Assembly: GCF_001678475.1 (NCBI RefSeq)
Contig: NZ_JTJR01000026.1
Location: 62,001-126,000, forward strand
DNA length: 64,000 nucleotides
Direction: 5' to 3'
From: Gallibacterium genomosp. 3
Lineage (GTDB): Bacteria > Pseudomonadota > Gammaproteobacteria > Enterobacterales > Pasteurellaceae
This document shows, piece by piece, positions 9,987-20,694 of the stretch. Each line of letters starts with the position of its first letter. Position 1 is the first letter of the stretch. The translations under genes and the position numbers were made by a program. The notes beneath the pieces are model-generated. The model made no database searches and was not told where the DNA came from. It saw only the letters and a program-made list of their open reading frames with translations.

Positions 9987-11789
9987 CTACTGATACATTT
10001 TTTCAATCAAATGGCGATAACGTTCTAAAATCACCTTACGGCGTAGTTTTAACGTTGGTGTAATTTCACCTAGCTCAGTAGAGAACGCTTGAGGTAATAA
10101 AGTAAACTTTTTAATTTTCTCAAACCCTTGCAATTCTTTTTGCAACTCATTGATCCGCTTTTCAAACATCTCAATAATTGCTGTATGTTTAATCAAATCT
10201 AAACGATTCTGATACTGGATATTTAATTTTTTCGCATACTCTTCAAGCGTATCAAAACAAGGCACGACTAACGCAGAGACATATTTTCTTGCGTCAGCAA
10301 TCACCGCAATCTGCTCAATTAACTTATCTTGCAAGAACTTACCTTCTACTAATTGCGGTGCAATATATTTTCCAGTTGAAGTTTTCATCAACTCTTTAAT
10401 ACGATCAGTCATAAATAAATTACCTTGCTCATCAAGATAACCAGCATCGCCTGTTTTCAAGAAACCATCCATAGTAAAACTTTTCGCAGTTTCTTCTGGA
10501 TTTTTATAATACCCTTTCATCACACCGCCACCTTTGACGAGAATTTCATTTTCCTCACCAATTTTCACGGTAGTGCCAATCATCACTTTTCCAATCGAGT
10601 TAGAATCAAAGCCAAAATCAGGCCAACAAGATACTGTTGCTGTGGTTTCTGTCATACCATAACCTAACTTAATATTGACCCCAATTAGATGGAAAAAACG
10701 CCCAATTTGTGGTTCTAGTTTTGCTCCACCGCATGGCATCATTCTAATACGACCACCAAGTAAGTTACGTAACTTATGAAATACTAAACGTTCTGCAACA
10801 TTATGTAATGGTTGTAACCAAACAGGTAATGGTTGTTGTTTTTGGCGATAATGTAATGCAAGTTTACCAATCCGCAATGCACTATAAAAAATTTGACGGC
10901 GCAACCAAGGCGCTTGTTTCACTTTATCATGTACAGCCGCATAAATTTTTTCATAGAAACGTGGTACAGCACACATCAAGGTTGGTTTAACTGCCACTAA
11001 CGCCTGCTTAATTTGTTGTGGATCCGATAAATAAACATTTACCGCACCTTGTGACAATACATAAGCCACCCAAGCACGTTCAAAGATATGTGATAACGGT
11101 AAGAACGATAAGGAAACATCTTTGCTGTCAATATTCATTAACGTTTGCTTATGGGTAGCGAGTTGATGGGCAAGATTATGATAATCCAACATTACCCCTT
11201 TTGGCTCGCCTGTTGTCCCTGAGGTATAAATCAAGGTAAACAGATCATCCATTGTTTTAGTTTGCAAACGTTGCGTTAATTCTGGTTGGGCTTCCGTTGT
11301 CGCCGATTGTAAGAAAGTTTGCCAATCTATACCAATCTCAGCGTCACGTAAATCTAATGGCTGCATTGCCACCACTTTTACTAATTGCGGACAACGAGGC
11401 ACAATAGATAACGCCACATCATACTCTTTTTGATTACCAACAAATAACACCTTCATATCAGAGTGATTCACAATATATTCTGTTTGGTATTCATTATTTG
11501 TTGCAAAAATCGGCACTGTCACACCACGCATCTGTAAAATTGCAAAATCAGCAATAGTCCATTGCGGCATATTTTGGGCAAAAATCCCTACTTTATCTTG
11601 TACTTGTAAACCAAGTGATAATAAAGCTAATGACAACTGTTCACTCTGTTGGCGAAAGTTTTGCCAAGAAATATCATGGTGTTGGTGGTGTTCATCAAAA
11701 TAGCGTAATGCTGTTTGTTGAGATAATTTTTCACTTTGTTGGTGAATAACATCGACAAAATGGACGAGTTGTTGAGAATGGTGTTGCAT
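9987..11789 (-). CDS. Long-chain fatty acid-CoA ligase (AMP-forming)
   Basis: A 600-residue ANL-superfamily enzyme that adenylates a fatty acid and transfers it to coenzyme A. The AMP-binding P-loop [16 protein letters not shown] lies at about residues 188-203. GYGMTET follows in the middle, and the C-terminal hinge is at [31 protein letters not shown]. It resembles the FadD15-like ligases of Pasteurellaceae and other bacteria more than E. coli FadD, so no symbol is given. It is a single gene with its own terminator. Together with fadL elsewhere in the window it suggests uptake and activation of exogenous fatty acids, probably for phospholipid synthesis. Confidence 0.88.
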   Translation of the reverse strand: MQHHSQQLVHFVDVIHQQSEKLSQQTALRYFDEHHQHHDISWQNFRQQSEQLSLALLSLGLQVQDKVGIFAQNMPQWTIADFAILQMRGVTVPIFATNNEYQTEYIVNHSDMKVLFVGNQKEYDVALSIVPRCPQLVKVVAMQPLDLRDAEIGIDWQTFLQSATTEAQPELTQRLQTKTMDDLFTLIYTSGTTGEPKGVMLDYHNLAHQLATHKQTLMNIDSKDVSLSFLPLSHIFERAWVAYVLSQGAVNVYLSDPQQIKQALVAVKPTLMCAVPRFYEKIYAAVHDKVKQAPWLRRQIFYSALRIGKLALHYRQKQQPLPVWLQPLHNVAERLVFHKLRNLLGGRIRMMPCGGAKLEPQIGRFFHLIGVNIKLGYGMTETTATVSCWPDFGFDSNSIGKVMIGTTVKIGEENEILVKGGGVMKGYYKNPEETAKSFTMDGFLKTGDAGYLDEQGNLFMTDRIKELMKTSTGKYIAPQLVEGKFLQDKLIEQIAVIADARKYVSALVVPCFDTLEEYAKKLNIQYQNRLDLIKHTAIIEMFEKRINELQKELQGFEKIKKFTLLPQAFSTELGEITPTLKLRRKVILERYRHLIEKMYQ

Positions 11790-11882
11790 TGTGAATGCGT
11801 TTCCTTAATTTCAGCTAACATCTGTGCGCAAATATACCATTCTTATATAAAAAATCCAGTGCTTTTACTGCCTAGAAACACA

Positions 11883-11910
11883 ATCGCCCATTGAATTATC
11901 AATGGGCGAT
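11883..11910 (-). terminator. Hairpin after oppF
   Basis: A 12-bp stem (11883-11894 with 11899-11910) lies 23 bases past the oppF stop. The tail on the minus strand (TGTGTTTCT) is only moderately U-rich, so termination may be partial. Confidence 0.6.
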
Positions 11911-11933
11911 CTAATTTGTGATTTAGCTCACAT

Positions 11934-12911
11934 TTATACCTTAAAACAAGCAACAAGATGTTGTGCTTCTCCTGTCAGACGAGGTTTTTCTAAGGTACAT
12001 TCCGTATCTGCTAATAAACAGCGGGTACGGAATACACAACCTGAAGGCGGATTAATCGGTGAAGGTAAATCACCTTCTAATAACTGAATCGTTTTGCCCT
12101 TTTCTAAATCGGGATCAGGAATTGGCACTGCTGACATCAATGCTTTTGTGTAAGGATGTTTCGTTTCATGATACACCTTATCGTAAGTTCCTAATTCTAC
12201 TGCATTCCCTAAATACATAACTAATACACGATCAGAAATATGTTTTACCACAGCTAAATCATGAGCAATAAAGATCAGCGATACTCCCATCTCCTTTTGC
12301 AAAGATTTTAATAGGTTTACTACCTGAGCCTGAATAGAAACATCTAAAGCAGAAACTGGCTCATCACAAATAATTAATTTTGGCTCAACAATTAAAGCAC
12401 GAGCAATCCCAATACGCTGACATTGTCCGCCTGAAAATTCGTGAGGGTAACGGTTGATCAAGTTCGGTAACAATCCAACTTTTAACATCATTGCTTGTAC
12501 ACGCTCTTTTACTTCCTCAGCAGATAATTCAGGGAAATAAATTTTCAATGGTTCGGCAATAATGTTACCAATCGTCATACGTGGATTTAATGATGCCAAC
12601 GGATCTTGGAAAATCATCTGGATATCTTTGCGCGTACTATGCCACTCTTTGTCAGATTGACTACTTAAATTCTTACCTAACCAAAGAATATTACCACCAG
12701 CAGATTTTACTAATCCAATAATGGCACGCGCTAACGTTGATTTACCACAACCTGATTCACCTACTACGCCTAACGTTTCACCTTCATATAATTTAAAAGA
12801 AACGTGATTTACCGCTTTTAAGGTCTGCTTTTTCTTAAAGAATAAACCTTCATTTCCTTGTACTTGGAAATGTACGCTAAGATCATCAACTTCTAATAAT
12901 AATTTTTTCAT
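11934..12911 (-). CDS. oppF: Oligopeptide ABC transporter ATPase OppF
   Basis: A 325-residue ATP-binding subunit that powers peptide import with OppD. Walker A is GESGCGKST (about residues 52-60), the signature is [15 protein letters not shown], and Walker B ends [12 protein letters not shown]. The C-terminal oligopeptide-ATPase extension has [14 protein letters not shown] with paired cysteines. Its ATG overlaps the oppD stop by four bases. It is the last gene of the opp cluster and is followed by a hairpin. Confidence 0.95.
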   Translation of the reverse strand: MKKLLLEVDDLSVHFQVQGNEGLFFKKKQTLKAVNHVSFKLYEGETLGVVGESGCGKSTLARAIIGLVKSAGGNILWLGKNLSSQSDKEWHSTRKDIQMIFQDPLASLNPRMTIGNIIAEPLKIYFPELSAEEVKERVQAMMLKVGLLPNLINRYPHEFSGGQCQRIGIARALIVEPKLIICDEPVSALDVSIQAQVVNLLKSLQKEMGVSLIFIAHDLAVVKHISDRVLVMYLGNAVELGTYDKVYHETKHPYTKALMSAVPIPDPDLEKGKTIQLLEGDLPSPINPPSGCVFRTRCLLADTECTLEKPRLTGEAQHLVACFKV

Positions 12912-13906
12912 TCTGCTCTTCCTCTTAGAATCATTTCCTCAGCACTGATAAAGCACGCACGTAAGCGATTATTTGCAAAACGGCTTAATGCCGGCGCTTC
13001 CAAACATTGTTCTGTCGCAAACTTACAACGTGGTTGAAATGGGCATCCAGTAGGAAGATGCAATAGATTCGGCGGATTTCCTGGAATAGTAATTAATTGA
13101 TCTTCTTCAGTATCTAAACGTGGCACAGCATTAATTAAGCCAACTGAATAAGGGTGTGTTGGTTGATAGAAAATCTCTTTTGCTGAACCATATTCCATCG
13201 TACGCCCAGCGTACATCACTAATACTTGATCACAGCTTCCTGCTACTACGCCTAAATCATGGGTAATCATAATGATTGCCGTATTAAATTCACGCTTAAG
13301 ATCATTCAATAATGCCATGATTTGTGCCTGCACTGTCACATCTAACGCAGTCGTTGGCTCATCTGCAATTAACAGCTTTGGACGACATAACAACGCCATC
13401 GCAATCATTACCCGCTGACGCATACCGCCAGAAAATTCATGTGGATACATATCCATTCTTTTACGCGCTTCTGGCATTTTTACCGCATCTAACATCTTGA
13501 CGGATTCTTCAAAGGCTTGTTTGCGATCATAGCCTTTATGCAGAATCAATACTTCCATTAATTGCTCACCAATCTTCATATAAGGATTAAGTGAAGTCAT
13601 TGGATCTTGGAAAATCATGGCAATTTGTTCTGCACGTAAGCGGTTAAGTTGGGCTTCTGGTAAACCTAAAATTTCTTCACCATTAAAACGAGCAGAACCT
13701 GACGTTCTACCGTTATCCGCTAATAATCCCATTAGCGCAAAAGCAGTTTGTGATTTACCTGAACCAGATTCCCCTACAATACCAAGCGTTTCACCGGCAT
13801 TTAAGGTAAAGGTTAAATTATTTACTGCTGTCACTTCGCCATCAGGTGTCTTAAAAGTGACTCGTAAATCTTGAACATCAAGGAGAGGTTGTTTTTCGTT
13901 TTTCAT
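12908..13906 (-). CDS. oppD: Oligopeptide ABC transporter ATPase OppD
   Basis: A 332-residue ATPase paired with OppF. Walker [10 protein letters not shown], signature [15 protein letters not shown], Walker [13 protein letters not shown] and the C-terminal [13 protein letters not shown] motif are all present. The frame is open upstream to 13960, but the ATG at 13906 has AGGTGAG just ahead, gives the family N-terminus and leaves a 10-base gap to oppC, so that start is chosen. Confidence 0.95.
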   Translation of the reverse strand: MKNEKQPLLDVQDLRVTFKTPDGEVTAVNNLTFTLNAGETLGIVGESGSGKSQTAFALMGLLADNGRTSGSARFNGEEILGLPEAQLNRLRAEQIAMIFQDPMTSLNPYMKIGEQLMEVLILHKGYDRKQAFEESVKMLDAVKMPEARKRMDMYPHEFSGGMRQRVMIAMALLCRPKLLIADEPTTALDVTVQAQIMALLNDLKREFNTAIIMITHDLGVVAGSCDQVLVMYAGRTMEYGSAKEIFYQPTHPYSVGLINAVPRLDTEEDQLITIPGNPPNLLHLPTGCPFQPRCKFATEQCLEAPALSRFANNRLRACFISAEEMILRGRAE

Positions 13907-13916
13907 TTTTCTCACC

Positions 13917-14828
13917 TTATCGATCTTTTGGATCAAGTGCATCACGCAAACCATCACCAATAAAGTTAAAACAGAATAATGTGATGACTAAAAAAATTGC
14001 TGGGAAAATTAATAGCCAAGGTGCGGCTTCCATTGATTTTGAACCATCATTTAATAATGCTCCCCAACTGCTTAGTGGCTCTTGTGTACCTAGCCCTAAG
14101 AAACTTAAGAAAGATTCAAATAAAATCATTCCCGGCACTAATAATGAAGCATAGACCACCACAACACCTAATACATTCGGCACAATATGACGCCAAACAA
14201 TTTGACGAGAAGAAACCCCACATACGATCGCGGCTTCAATAAATTCTTTGCGTTTTAGGCTTAATGTTTGCCCACGTACAATCCGTGCCATATCTAACCA
14301 AGACACCATTCCAATGGCGACAAAGATTAATAGAATATTTTGCCCAAAGAACGTAACTAATAAAATCACAAAGAACATAAATGGGAATGAATAAAGAATC
14401 TCTAAGATGCGCATTAATACTGCATCAGTTTTCCCGCCGATATAACCTGCTGTCGCGCCATAGAGTGTTCCTACTAAAACAGCAATCAATGCTCCAGCGA
14501 TTCCAACTAATAATGAAATACGACCGCCAATCGCTAAGCGAACTAACAGATCTCGCCCAGAAGAGTCTGTACCAAAATAGTGCATTGATTCAAAATCTGG
14601 TGGATTAGTCATCATTTCCCAATCAGTATCATCATAGCTAAATGGCATTAGCATCGGTGCAAACACCACAAAGAACACAATAAAAAAGAGAATAATTAAA
14701 CTGGCAACTGCTGCTTTATTGCGGAAAAAACGGCGTCTAGCATCTTGCCATAAACTACGCCCATCAACAGTTTCTAATTGTTCGCCCAACTTTTGCATGA
14801 GGGCTTGATTTTCTTTTGGTTTTAACAT
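13917..14828 (-). CDS. oppC: Oligopeptide ABC transporter permease OppC
   Basis: A 303-residue inner-membrane permease, the length of E. coli OppC (302). A cytoplasmic N-terminus ([16 protein letters not shown]) precedes six membrane helices. The permease EAA-type loop ([26 protein letters not shown]) lies near residues 195-220 and docks the ATPases. It follows oppB by 15 bases. Confidence 0.95.
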   Translation of the reverse strand: MLKPKENQALMQKLGEQLETVDGRSLWQDARRRFFRNKAAVASLIILFFIVFFVVFAPMLMPFSYDDTDWEMMTNPPDFESMHYFGTDSSGRDLLVRLAIGGRISLLVGIAGALIAVLVGTLYGATAGYIGGKTDAVLMRILEILYSFPFMFFVILLVTFFGQNILLIFVAIGMVSWLDMARIVRGQTLSLKRKEFIEAAIVCGVSSRQIVWRHIVPNVLGVVVVYASLLVPGMILFESFLSFLGLGTQEPLSSWGALLNDGSKSMEAAPWLLIFPAIFLVITLFCFNFIGDGLRDALDPKDR

Positions 14829-14843
14829 CTTTTACCTCATCCT

Positions 14844-15764
14844 TTAGTAGCGAATTTTTGGATCAATCACAGCATATAAAATATCAACAATCGCATTAAA
14901 CACGATAGTTAAAGTACCCACTAAAATGGTTAAACTTAATACTAATGAGTAATCACGATTCAATGCACCATTCACAAATAACTGTCCAATCCCCGGTAAT
15001 ACAAAAATACTTTCAATTACCATTGATCCTGTAATAATCCCTACAAAAGCAGGTCCCATATAAGAGATAACAGGCAGTAATGCTGGGCGTAATGCGTGTT
15101 TCAATACAATACGACGCATTGGTAAACCTTTCGCTTTTGCTGTACGAATAAAATTGGAATGTAATACTTCAATCATCGAACTTCGCATAATCCGAGCAAT
15201 ACTGGCAATATAAGAGAGAGAAAGTGCAACCATCGGCATTAACATATAGATAAATTGTCCGTTATTCCAACCGCCTGATGGTAACCATTTGAGAATAATC
15301 GAAAAAATAAGGACTAATAATGGTGCCACCACAAAACTCGGCACTACAACACCTGTCATTGCAAACGTCATTATCAAATAATCTAACCATTTATTTTGTT
15401 TTAAAGCTGCAATGACGCCAGCAGAAATACCAAAAAATAGCGCCAATAAAAACGCTGAAAAACCGAGTTTTAATGAAACTGGAAAAGAATCTGCGACAAG
15501 TTGGTTTACCGTATAATCTTTATATTTAAATGAAGGACCAAAATCGCCGTGTGCAAGATCTTTTAAATAGATACCATACTGGACTAATAATGGTTCATTT
15601 AAATGATACTTTGCTTCAATATTCGCAATCACTTCAGGCGGATAATTCTTTTCACTCGAAAATGGACTACCCGGTGCTAAGCGCATCATAAAGAAGGAAA
15701 CTGTAATCAGAATAAATAGTGTTGGGATCGCCTCTAAAATACGGCGAAAGATTAATTTAAGCAT
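14844..15764 (-). CDS. oppB: Oligopeptide ABC transporter permease OppB
   Basis: A 306-residue permease, identical in length to E. coli OppB. The ATG at 15764 gives MLKLIFRRILEAIPTLFILI, matching the family start exactly, whereas a longer in-frame TTG adds five residues without a homologue. An EAA-like loop (FIRTAKAKGLPMRRIVLKHALR) lies near residues 185-206. It is separated from oppA by a terminator-like hairpin, so it is probably expressed below oppA. Confidence 0.95.
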   Translation of the reverse strand: MLKLIFRRILEAIPTLFILITVSFFMMRLAPGSPFSSEKNYPPEVIANIEAKYHLNEPLLVQYGIYLKDLAHGDFGPSFKYKDYTVNQLVADSFPVSLKLGFSAFLLALFFGISAGVIAALKQNKWLDYLIMTFAMTGVVVPSFVVAPLLVLIFSIILKWLPSGGWNNGQFIYMLMPMVALSLSYIASIARIMRSSMIEVLHSNFIRTAKAKGLPMRRIVLKHALRPALLPVISYMGPAFVGIITGSMVIESIFVLPGIGQLFVNGALNRDYSLVLSLTILVGTLTIVFNAIVDILYAVIDPKIRY

Positions 15765-15786
15765 ATACACATCCCACAAAATTTAG

Positions 15787-15822
15787 CAAAAACACCCAAT
15801 CCATAACAATCTATGGATTGGG
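15787..15822 (-). terminator. Attenuator-like hairpin between oppA and oppB
   Basis: An 11-bp perfect stem (15795-15805 with 15812-15822) is followed on the minus strand by GTGTTTTTG. It sits between oppA and the membrane genes, a place where partial termination would give excess binding protein over permease. Confidence 0.75.
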
Positions 15823-15837
15823 CTATAACAGAAAGAA

Positions 15838-17478
15838 TTAATGTTTAATGATATAAACATCTTTTAAGTAGTAATTTTGACTTGGGTGTGCATCCGCAAA
15901 ACCTTTTACCCAAGGTTTAATTAAACGAGGTTGTACATAATGATAAACAGGTACCATTGCTGTATCTTTATCTAATTGAGCTTCTGCTTTTGCATAAACT
16001 TCAGCACGATCAGCATCTGTTTGTGCTTTAAATGCAGAAGCAATTAGATCATCGTATGCTTTACTCTTATAGAAGGCAGTGTTGTTCGCACTATTAGATA
16101 AATAATAGTTCAAGAAGGTACTTGCTTCATTATAGTCCGCACACCAACCTGCTCTTGCCATTTGGAAGTTACCTTGATGACGAGAATCTAAGTAAGTTTT
16201 CCACTCTTGATTCTCTAAATTAATATTCACAATACCTTGTAAATTTTTCTTCCAGATAGATTGTGCCGCAATCGCCAATTTCTTGTGGTTGTCAGAAGTG
16301 TTATATAGCAAATTAAAATTGAGTGGTTTTGACTTGTCATAACCAGCTTCTTTTAACAATTTAATTGCTTCTTCGTTACGTTTCTTTTGATCCCAGCTAG
16401 CCCATTCTGGATTTTTCATCTTCTCTGCACCATTGATAAATGGTGGAGTAAAGATATACGCAGGTGTTTGACCTTGTTGTAAGATCTTATCAGTAATGAT
16501 ATTACGATCTAATGCTAATGACAGTGCTCGGCGGACTTTTTCATTATCAAATGGCGCTTTCGCTGTATTTACTTCATATAAATAAGTACAAAGTAATGGC
16601 GAAATATGTAACTCATCTGGTAATTCTTTTTTAACTTTCGCAAATAATTCAATTGGAATTTCTTTACCTGTCATATCTTCATCACCAGCACGGTAACGTG
16701 CAATATCGGTTGCAGAAGACTCAATTGGTAATAAAGTTACTTTGGTTAATACTGTTTTTGCATTGTCCCAATAATGTGGGTTACGCTCTAATACCGCTTT
16801 TTCATTCACCACCATTGATTTCAACACAAACGCCCCATTACCAACGATATTTTCTGGCGCGGTCCATTTATCACCAAATTTCTCTACCACTTTTGGATTG
16901 ACTGGTGATAACACATAGTGTTCAACTAATTTATCAACATAAGGTACTGCTTCTGTTAAATGTAGAACTAAAGTGCGGTCATCTTTTGCTTCAACGCCAA
17001 GATCAGTCACAGGCGCTTTACCTGCAATAACTTGATCAGCATTTTTAAGTTTAAGGAAATCTAAGAAAGTTGAATAAGGAGAGGCTGTTTTTGGATCAGC
17101 TAAACGTTGCCATGCATACACAAAATCACCTGCTACGACAGGATCACCATTTGACCATTTTGCTTCTGGACGAAGATGGAATGTCCATGTTTTAAAATCT
17201 TCACTATGATCCCATGAAGTTGCGACACCAGGAAGAATATGACCTTTTTCATCTGAGGTTACTAAAGTTTCAAATAATTGATGTGCATAATTACCTTCAA
17301 CATCCCCTTCCATTTTTTGTGGATCTAACGTTGCTGGGTTTGCACTAATGTTCCATACTAATTCTTGTTTGTCTGCTAATTGTGTTCCTGCTGGCACATT
17401 CGCCGCTATCGCACTTGTTGCTATACCCCCCAAGCTTATCGCTACAAATAGCAAAGATTTCTTAAATGGTTTTTGCAT
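15838..17478 (-). CDS. oppA: Periplasmic oligopeptide-binding protein, copy 1
   Basis: A 546-residue solute-binding protein (SBP family 5) with a Sec signal peptide (KKSLLFVAISLGGIATSAIA, then ANVPAG). The mature start VWNISANPATLDPQKMEGDVEG is typical of OppA, and WARAGWCADYNEAS-like residues near 430 line the peptide site. The next gene upstream is a second OppA that matches it at roughly four of five residues by eye, so the pair is a tandem duplication. This copy is nearest the oppBCDF genes. Its leader carries a small hairpin also found ahead of the other copy. A perfect AAGTGCGGT uptake core lies inside (16971). Confidence 0.95.
   Translation of the reverse strand: MQKPFKKSLLFVAISLGGIATSAIAANVPAGTQLADKQELVWNISANPATLDPQKMEGDVEGNYAHQLFETLVTSDEKGHILPGVATSWDHSEDFKTWTFHLRPEAKWSNGDPVVAGDFVYAWQRLADPKTASPYSTFLDFLKLKNADQVIAGKAPVTDLGVEAKDDRTLVLHLTEAVPYVDKLVEHYVLSPVNPKVVEKFGDKWTAPENIVGNGAFVLKSMVVNEKAVLERNPHYWDNAKTVLTKVTLLPIESSATDIARYRAGDEDMTGKEIPIELFAKVKKELPDELHISPLLCTYLYEVNTAKAPFDNEKVRRALSLALDRNIITDKILQQGQTPAYIFTPPFINGAEKMKNPEWASWDQKKRNEEAIKLLKEAGYDKSKPLNFNLLYNTSDNHKKLAIAAQSIWKKNLQGIVNINLENQEWKTYLDSRHQGNFQMARAGWCADYNEASTFLNYYLSNSANNTAFYKSKAYDDLIASAFKAQTDADRAEVYAKAEAQLDKDTAMVPVYHYVQPRLIKPWVKGFADAHPSQNYYLKDVYIIKH
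16971..16979 (+). other. DNA uptake signal core (Haemophilus type)
   Basis: The 9-mer AAGTGCGGT is the core of the Pasteurellaceae Hin-type uptake sequence. It lies inside oppA. Only one other perfect copy was found by eye. Confidence 0.6.
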
Positions 17479-17506
17479 GCTTCACTCCTTAAAAAATAAT
17501 GATTTC

Positions 17507-17524
17507 TTCTACCGAAATGTAGAA
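17507..17524 (-). promoter_or_regulatory. Conserved leader hairpin ahead of oppA copy 1
   Basis: TTCTAC and GTAGAA arms with a 6-base loop lie 28 bases before the ATG. The same arms with a 5-base loop are found 25 bases before the other oppA (19366-19382). It may be a mRNA structure or a regulator site. Confidence 0.5.
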
Positions 17525-17659
17525 TTAGTTCTAATTAATAAAGTAAATCTGGCTATTTGTAAATAACGCCTTTGAGATTTACTATATTATTAGTCATTTT
17601 TTTCAGTCTTTATAGATAATTTCTCTACTAATTTGCTTATTTAATAGACGAAAATAAAG

Positions 17660-17695
17660 CTCATAATAAAAACGATGGACAAATTGTCCATCGTT
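17660..17695 (-). terminator. Terminator after oppA copy 2
   Basis: An 11-bp perfect stem (17671-17681 with 17685-17695) is followed on the minus strand by TTTTTATTATG. It lies seven bases past the stop, so the two oppA genes are probably separate transcription units. Confidence 0.85.
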
Positions 17696-17702
17696 CTAAA
17701 TC

Positions 17703-19340
17703 TTAATGTTTAAGAATATAAACATCTTTTAAATAGTAGTTTTTCGCTGGATGATTAGCTGCAAAACCTTTCACCCAAGGTTTCACTAATCTTGGTTGAA
17801 CATAATAATAGACATTAATTACTGCACTATCTTTCACTAAGATCTGTTCTGCTTTAACATAAATCTCTGCACGTTCTTCATCTGTCTTAGCTCGGAAAGA
17901 AGACGCAATCAATTCGTCATATTCTTTATTCTTATAGAAAGCACGGTTGTTAGCACTATTTGATAAGAAATAATTTAAGAAGGTTGTTGCTTCATTATAA
18001 TCAGCACACCACCCGGCTCGTGCCATTTGTGAGTTACCTTGACGCCGAGTATCCAAATAGGTTTTCCACTCTTGATTATCTAATGTCACATCCACAACAC
18101 CCTGAAGATTTTTCTTCCAAATTGATTGTGCGGCAATCGCCAATTTTTTGTGATTATCCGAAGTGTTATATAACAACTTAAAATTCAGTGGATGTGATTT
18201 ATCGTAGCCAGCCTCTTTTAATAATTTCAACGCTTCTTCATTACGTTTCTTTTGATCCCAACTTGCCCATTCTGGATTTTTCATCTTTTCTGCACCATTA
18301 ATAAACGGTGGTGTGAACAGATAAGCGGGGGTTTGTCCTTGTTGCAAAATCTTATCCGTCATAATATGGCGATCTAATGCAAGAGATAATGCTTTACGTA
18401 CCTTAGCATCATTAAACGGTGGCTTAACGGTATTCATTTCATAAGTATAAGTACATAAGACTGGTGGGGTATAAATTTCGTTCGGTACTTCTTTTTTCAA
18501 TTTTGCGAACAATTCTATTGGTAATTCCTTCCCTGTCACATCCTCATCACCAGCACGATAACGCGCGACATCTGTTGCTGCTGACTCAATTGGCAATAAT
18601 GTCACTTTTGTTAATACCGTTTTTGCATTATCCCAATAATGCGTGTTTCTTTCTAAAATGGCTTTTTCATTGACTACCATCGAAACAAGTTTAAATGCAC
18701 CATTCCCCACTAAATTACCCGGTTTTGTCCACGCATCACCAAATTGCTCAACGACCTTTTTATTAACTGGTGAAAGCACGTAATGTTCCACCAATTTATC
18801 AACATACGGCACAGCCTCTGTTAAATGTAATACCAATGTATGATCATTTTTCGCTTCCACACCTAAATCTTTAACTTGAGCTTTGCCTTCTAAAACTTTG
18901 TCCGCATTTTCTAATTTCAAAAAATCTAAATAGCTCGCATAAGGTGAAGCTGTGTTTGGATCAGCTAGACGCTGCCAGGCATACACAAAATCCTGTGCAG
19001 TAACAGGTTCACCATTTGACCATTTTGCTTCTGGGCGAAGATGGAATGTCCAGGTCTTAAAATCATCGGTATGTTCCCAAGAAGTGGCTGCACCCGGCAA
19101 AATATGTCCCTTTTCATCTGAAGTCACTAATGTTTCAAAAATTTGTCTAGCAAAATAGCCCTCTACATCGCCCTCCATCTTTTGTGGATCTAACGTTGCT
19201 GGATTAGCACTAATATTCCAAACTAGCTCTTGTTTCTTCGCAAGATCCGCACCGGCGGGTACATTGGCTGCTGTTGCTACACCTGTCATTGTTAAACCTA
19301 ATGTAGCAACAAGTAATGATTTTTTAAATAAGGTTTGCAT
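17703..19340 (-). CDS. oppA: Periplasmic oligopeptide-binding protein, copy 2
   Basis: A 545-residue SBP family 5 protein with signal peptide (LLVATLGLTMTGVATA, then ANVPAG). It is nearly collinear with the downstream copy. Differences are spread through the protein, including the segments VPNEIYTPPVLCTYTYEMNTVKPPF and KDSAVINVYYYVQP, so ligand preference may differ. It has its own terminator and a leader with the same TTCTAC/GTAGAA arms as copy 1. It probably shares the OppBCDF membrane complex, a known arrangement where several binding proteins serve one permease. Confidence 0.93.
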   Translation of the reverse strand: MQTLFKKSLLVATLGLTMTGVATAANVPAGADLAKKQELVWNISANPATLDPQKMEGDVEGYFARQIFETLVTSDEKGHILPGAATSWEHTDDFKTWTFHLRPEAKWSNGEPVTAQDFVYAWQRLADPNTASPYASYLDFLKLENADKVLEGKAQVKDLGVEAKNDHTLVLHLTEAVPYVDKLVEHYVLSPVNKKVVEQFGDAWTKPGNLVGNGAFKLVSMVVNEKAILERNTHYWDNAKTVLTKVTLLPIESAATDVARYRAGDEDVTGKELPIELFAKLKKEVPNEIYTPPVLCTYTYEMNTVKPPFNDAKVRKALSLALDRHIMTDKILQQGQTPAYLFTPPFINGAEKMKNPEWASWDQKKRNEEALKLLKEAGYDKSHPLNFKLLYNTSDNHKKLAIAAQSIWKKNLQGVVDVTLDNQEWKTYLDTRRQGNSQMARAGWCADYNEATTFLNYFLSNSANNRAFYKNKEYDELIASSFRAKTDEERAEIYVKAEQILVKDSAVINVYYYVQPRLVKPWVKGFAANHPAKNYYLKDVYILKH

Positions 19341-19365
19341 AACCTATTCTCCTTCAGTCAATATC

Positions 19366-19382
19366 TTCTACCCGATGTAGAA
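19366..19382 (-). promoter_or_regulatory. Conserved leader hairpin ahead of oppA copy 2
   Basis: TTCTAC-N5-GTAGAA, placed as in the other oppA leader. Conservation across the duplication suggests function or simply recent origin. Confidence 0.5.
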
Positions 19383-19548
19383 TTGCTCAATTAATAACTA
19401 AAATTTAACATTTTGTAAATAAAGCGATTACTTAAATCAGCTCATTTATCCATCTTTATTTTAAAAATGTGATCAAAATTGTTTTTTACGCAAGTTAAAG
19501 TGTTAAGCTATAGTAAAAATTCTTTAAGCTAAAACGGAGTGAATGCTT

Positions 19549-20634
19549 ATGACAAATCACGCAAATAGCAATATTGATTTTGAAAATACAGTTGCAGATG
19601 TAATACGTTTAACCCAATACAGTCACGGCGCTGGCTGTGGATGTAAAATATCTCCTAAAGTTCTTGAATCTATCCTACATACCGAAATTGAAAAGTTTAT
19701 CGATCCTCATCTTCTGGTTGGCAACGAAAGCAAAGATGATGCGGCTGTTTATGATATTGGTAATGGTATGGGGATTATTAGTACCACCGATTTTTTTATG
19801 CCGATCGTTGATGATCCGTTCACTTTTGGTCGAATTGCCGCTACAAATGCAATTAGCGACATCTTTGCCATGGGAGGAAAACCGATCATGGCAATAGCTA
19901 TTTTAGGCTTTCCAATTAAACTTTTGCCGCCTGAAATTGCTAGACGTATCGTTGAAGGAGGGCGCCAAGCTTGTAAAGAAGCTGGAATTGCATTAGCTGG
20001 AGGACACTCTATTGATTCACCTGAACCTATTTTTGGGCTTGCTGTAACAGGAATTATTCCAATTGAAAAAGTGAAAAAAAATAATTCCGCACAGGCAGGT
20101 TGTGAATTATATCTCACTAAACCTTTAGGTATTGGCGTTTTAACTACTGCCGAAAAGAAAGGCAAATTGAAACCAGAACATCAAAGTTTAGCCGCACAAG
20201 TGATGTGTCAAATGAATAAGATTGGTGCCCAATTCTCTGAACTTGATGGCGTTACGGCGATGACTGATGTGACCGGGTTCGGTTTATTAGGACATTTACT
20301 CGAAATGTGCGAGGGTTCAAATGTAGCGGCAGAGGTTGATTTTGCTAATATTACCACTCTTGATGGTGTGTATGATTATATTGAGAAAGGCTGTATTCCA
20401 GGTGGTACAGAACGTAACTTTGATAGCTATGGTCATCATGTTAGCCCTCTTACCTCACAACAAAAAGCGGTACTTTGTGATCCACAAACCTCTGGTGGCT
20501 TACTCGTCGCAGTAAAACCAGAAGCCAGACAAGCGTTATTTGCTTTAGCAGAACAGGCGAATATTCATTTAATCCCTGTTGGGCGATTAATCGAAAAATC
20601 TGCCGAAAACGATATATTAGTGACCGTTAAATAG
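19549..20634 (+). CDS. selD: Selenide, water dikinase (selenophosphate synthetase)
   Basis: A 361-residue enzyme making selenophosphate from selenide and ATP, the selenium donor for selenocysteine tRNA and selenouridine. [16 protein letters not shown] carries the catalytic residue as cysteine (C30, codon TGT), as in E. coli; H. influenzae SelD has selenocysteine there. DDAAVYD and the DPQTSGGLL motif near the C-terminus are family marks. An ATG at 19543 is also in frame, but the GGAG site is only three bases from it and nine from the ATG at 19549, so the latter is preferred. selA, selB and selC are not in the window. Confidence 0.93.
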   Translation: MTNHANSNIDFENTVADVIRLTQYSHGAGCGCKISPKVLESILHTEIEKFIDPHLLVGNESKDDAAVYDIGNGMGIISTTDFFMPIVDDPFTFGRIAATNAISDIFAMGGKPIMAIAILGFPIKLLPPEIARRIVEGGRQACKEAGIALAGGHSIDSPEPIFGLAVTGIIPIEKVKKNNSAQAGCELYLTKPLGIGVLTTAEKKGKLKPEHQSLAAQVMCQMNKIGAQFSELDGVTAMTDVTGFGLLGHLLEMCEGSNVAAEVDFANITTLDGVYDYIEKGCIPGGTERNFDSYGHHVSPLTSQQKAVLCDPQTSGGLLVAVKPEARQALFALAEQANIHLIPVGRLIEKSAENDILVTVK

Positions 20635-20635
20635 A

Positions 20636-20667
20636 GGAAAACCACGCTATTACTAGCGTGGTTTTCT
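20636..20667. terminator. Terminator between selD and thrS
   Basis: A 9-bp stem (ACCACGCTA 20641-20649 with TAGCGTGGT 20654-20662) has A-runs before and TTTTC after. It can serve the convergent selD and thrS. Confidence 0.85.
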
Positions 20668-20694
20668 ACATTATTATCTAGAAACTAATCTAGC

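Noticed and set aside
11902-12087. Plus-strand 61-codon frame inside oppF.
   Set aside because: Antisense to a well-conserved coding region with no independent support.
13907-13960. Longer OppD start within the end of oppC.
   Set aside because: The added 18 residues have no family counterpart, and a strong ribosome site precedes the ATG at 13906.
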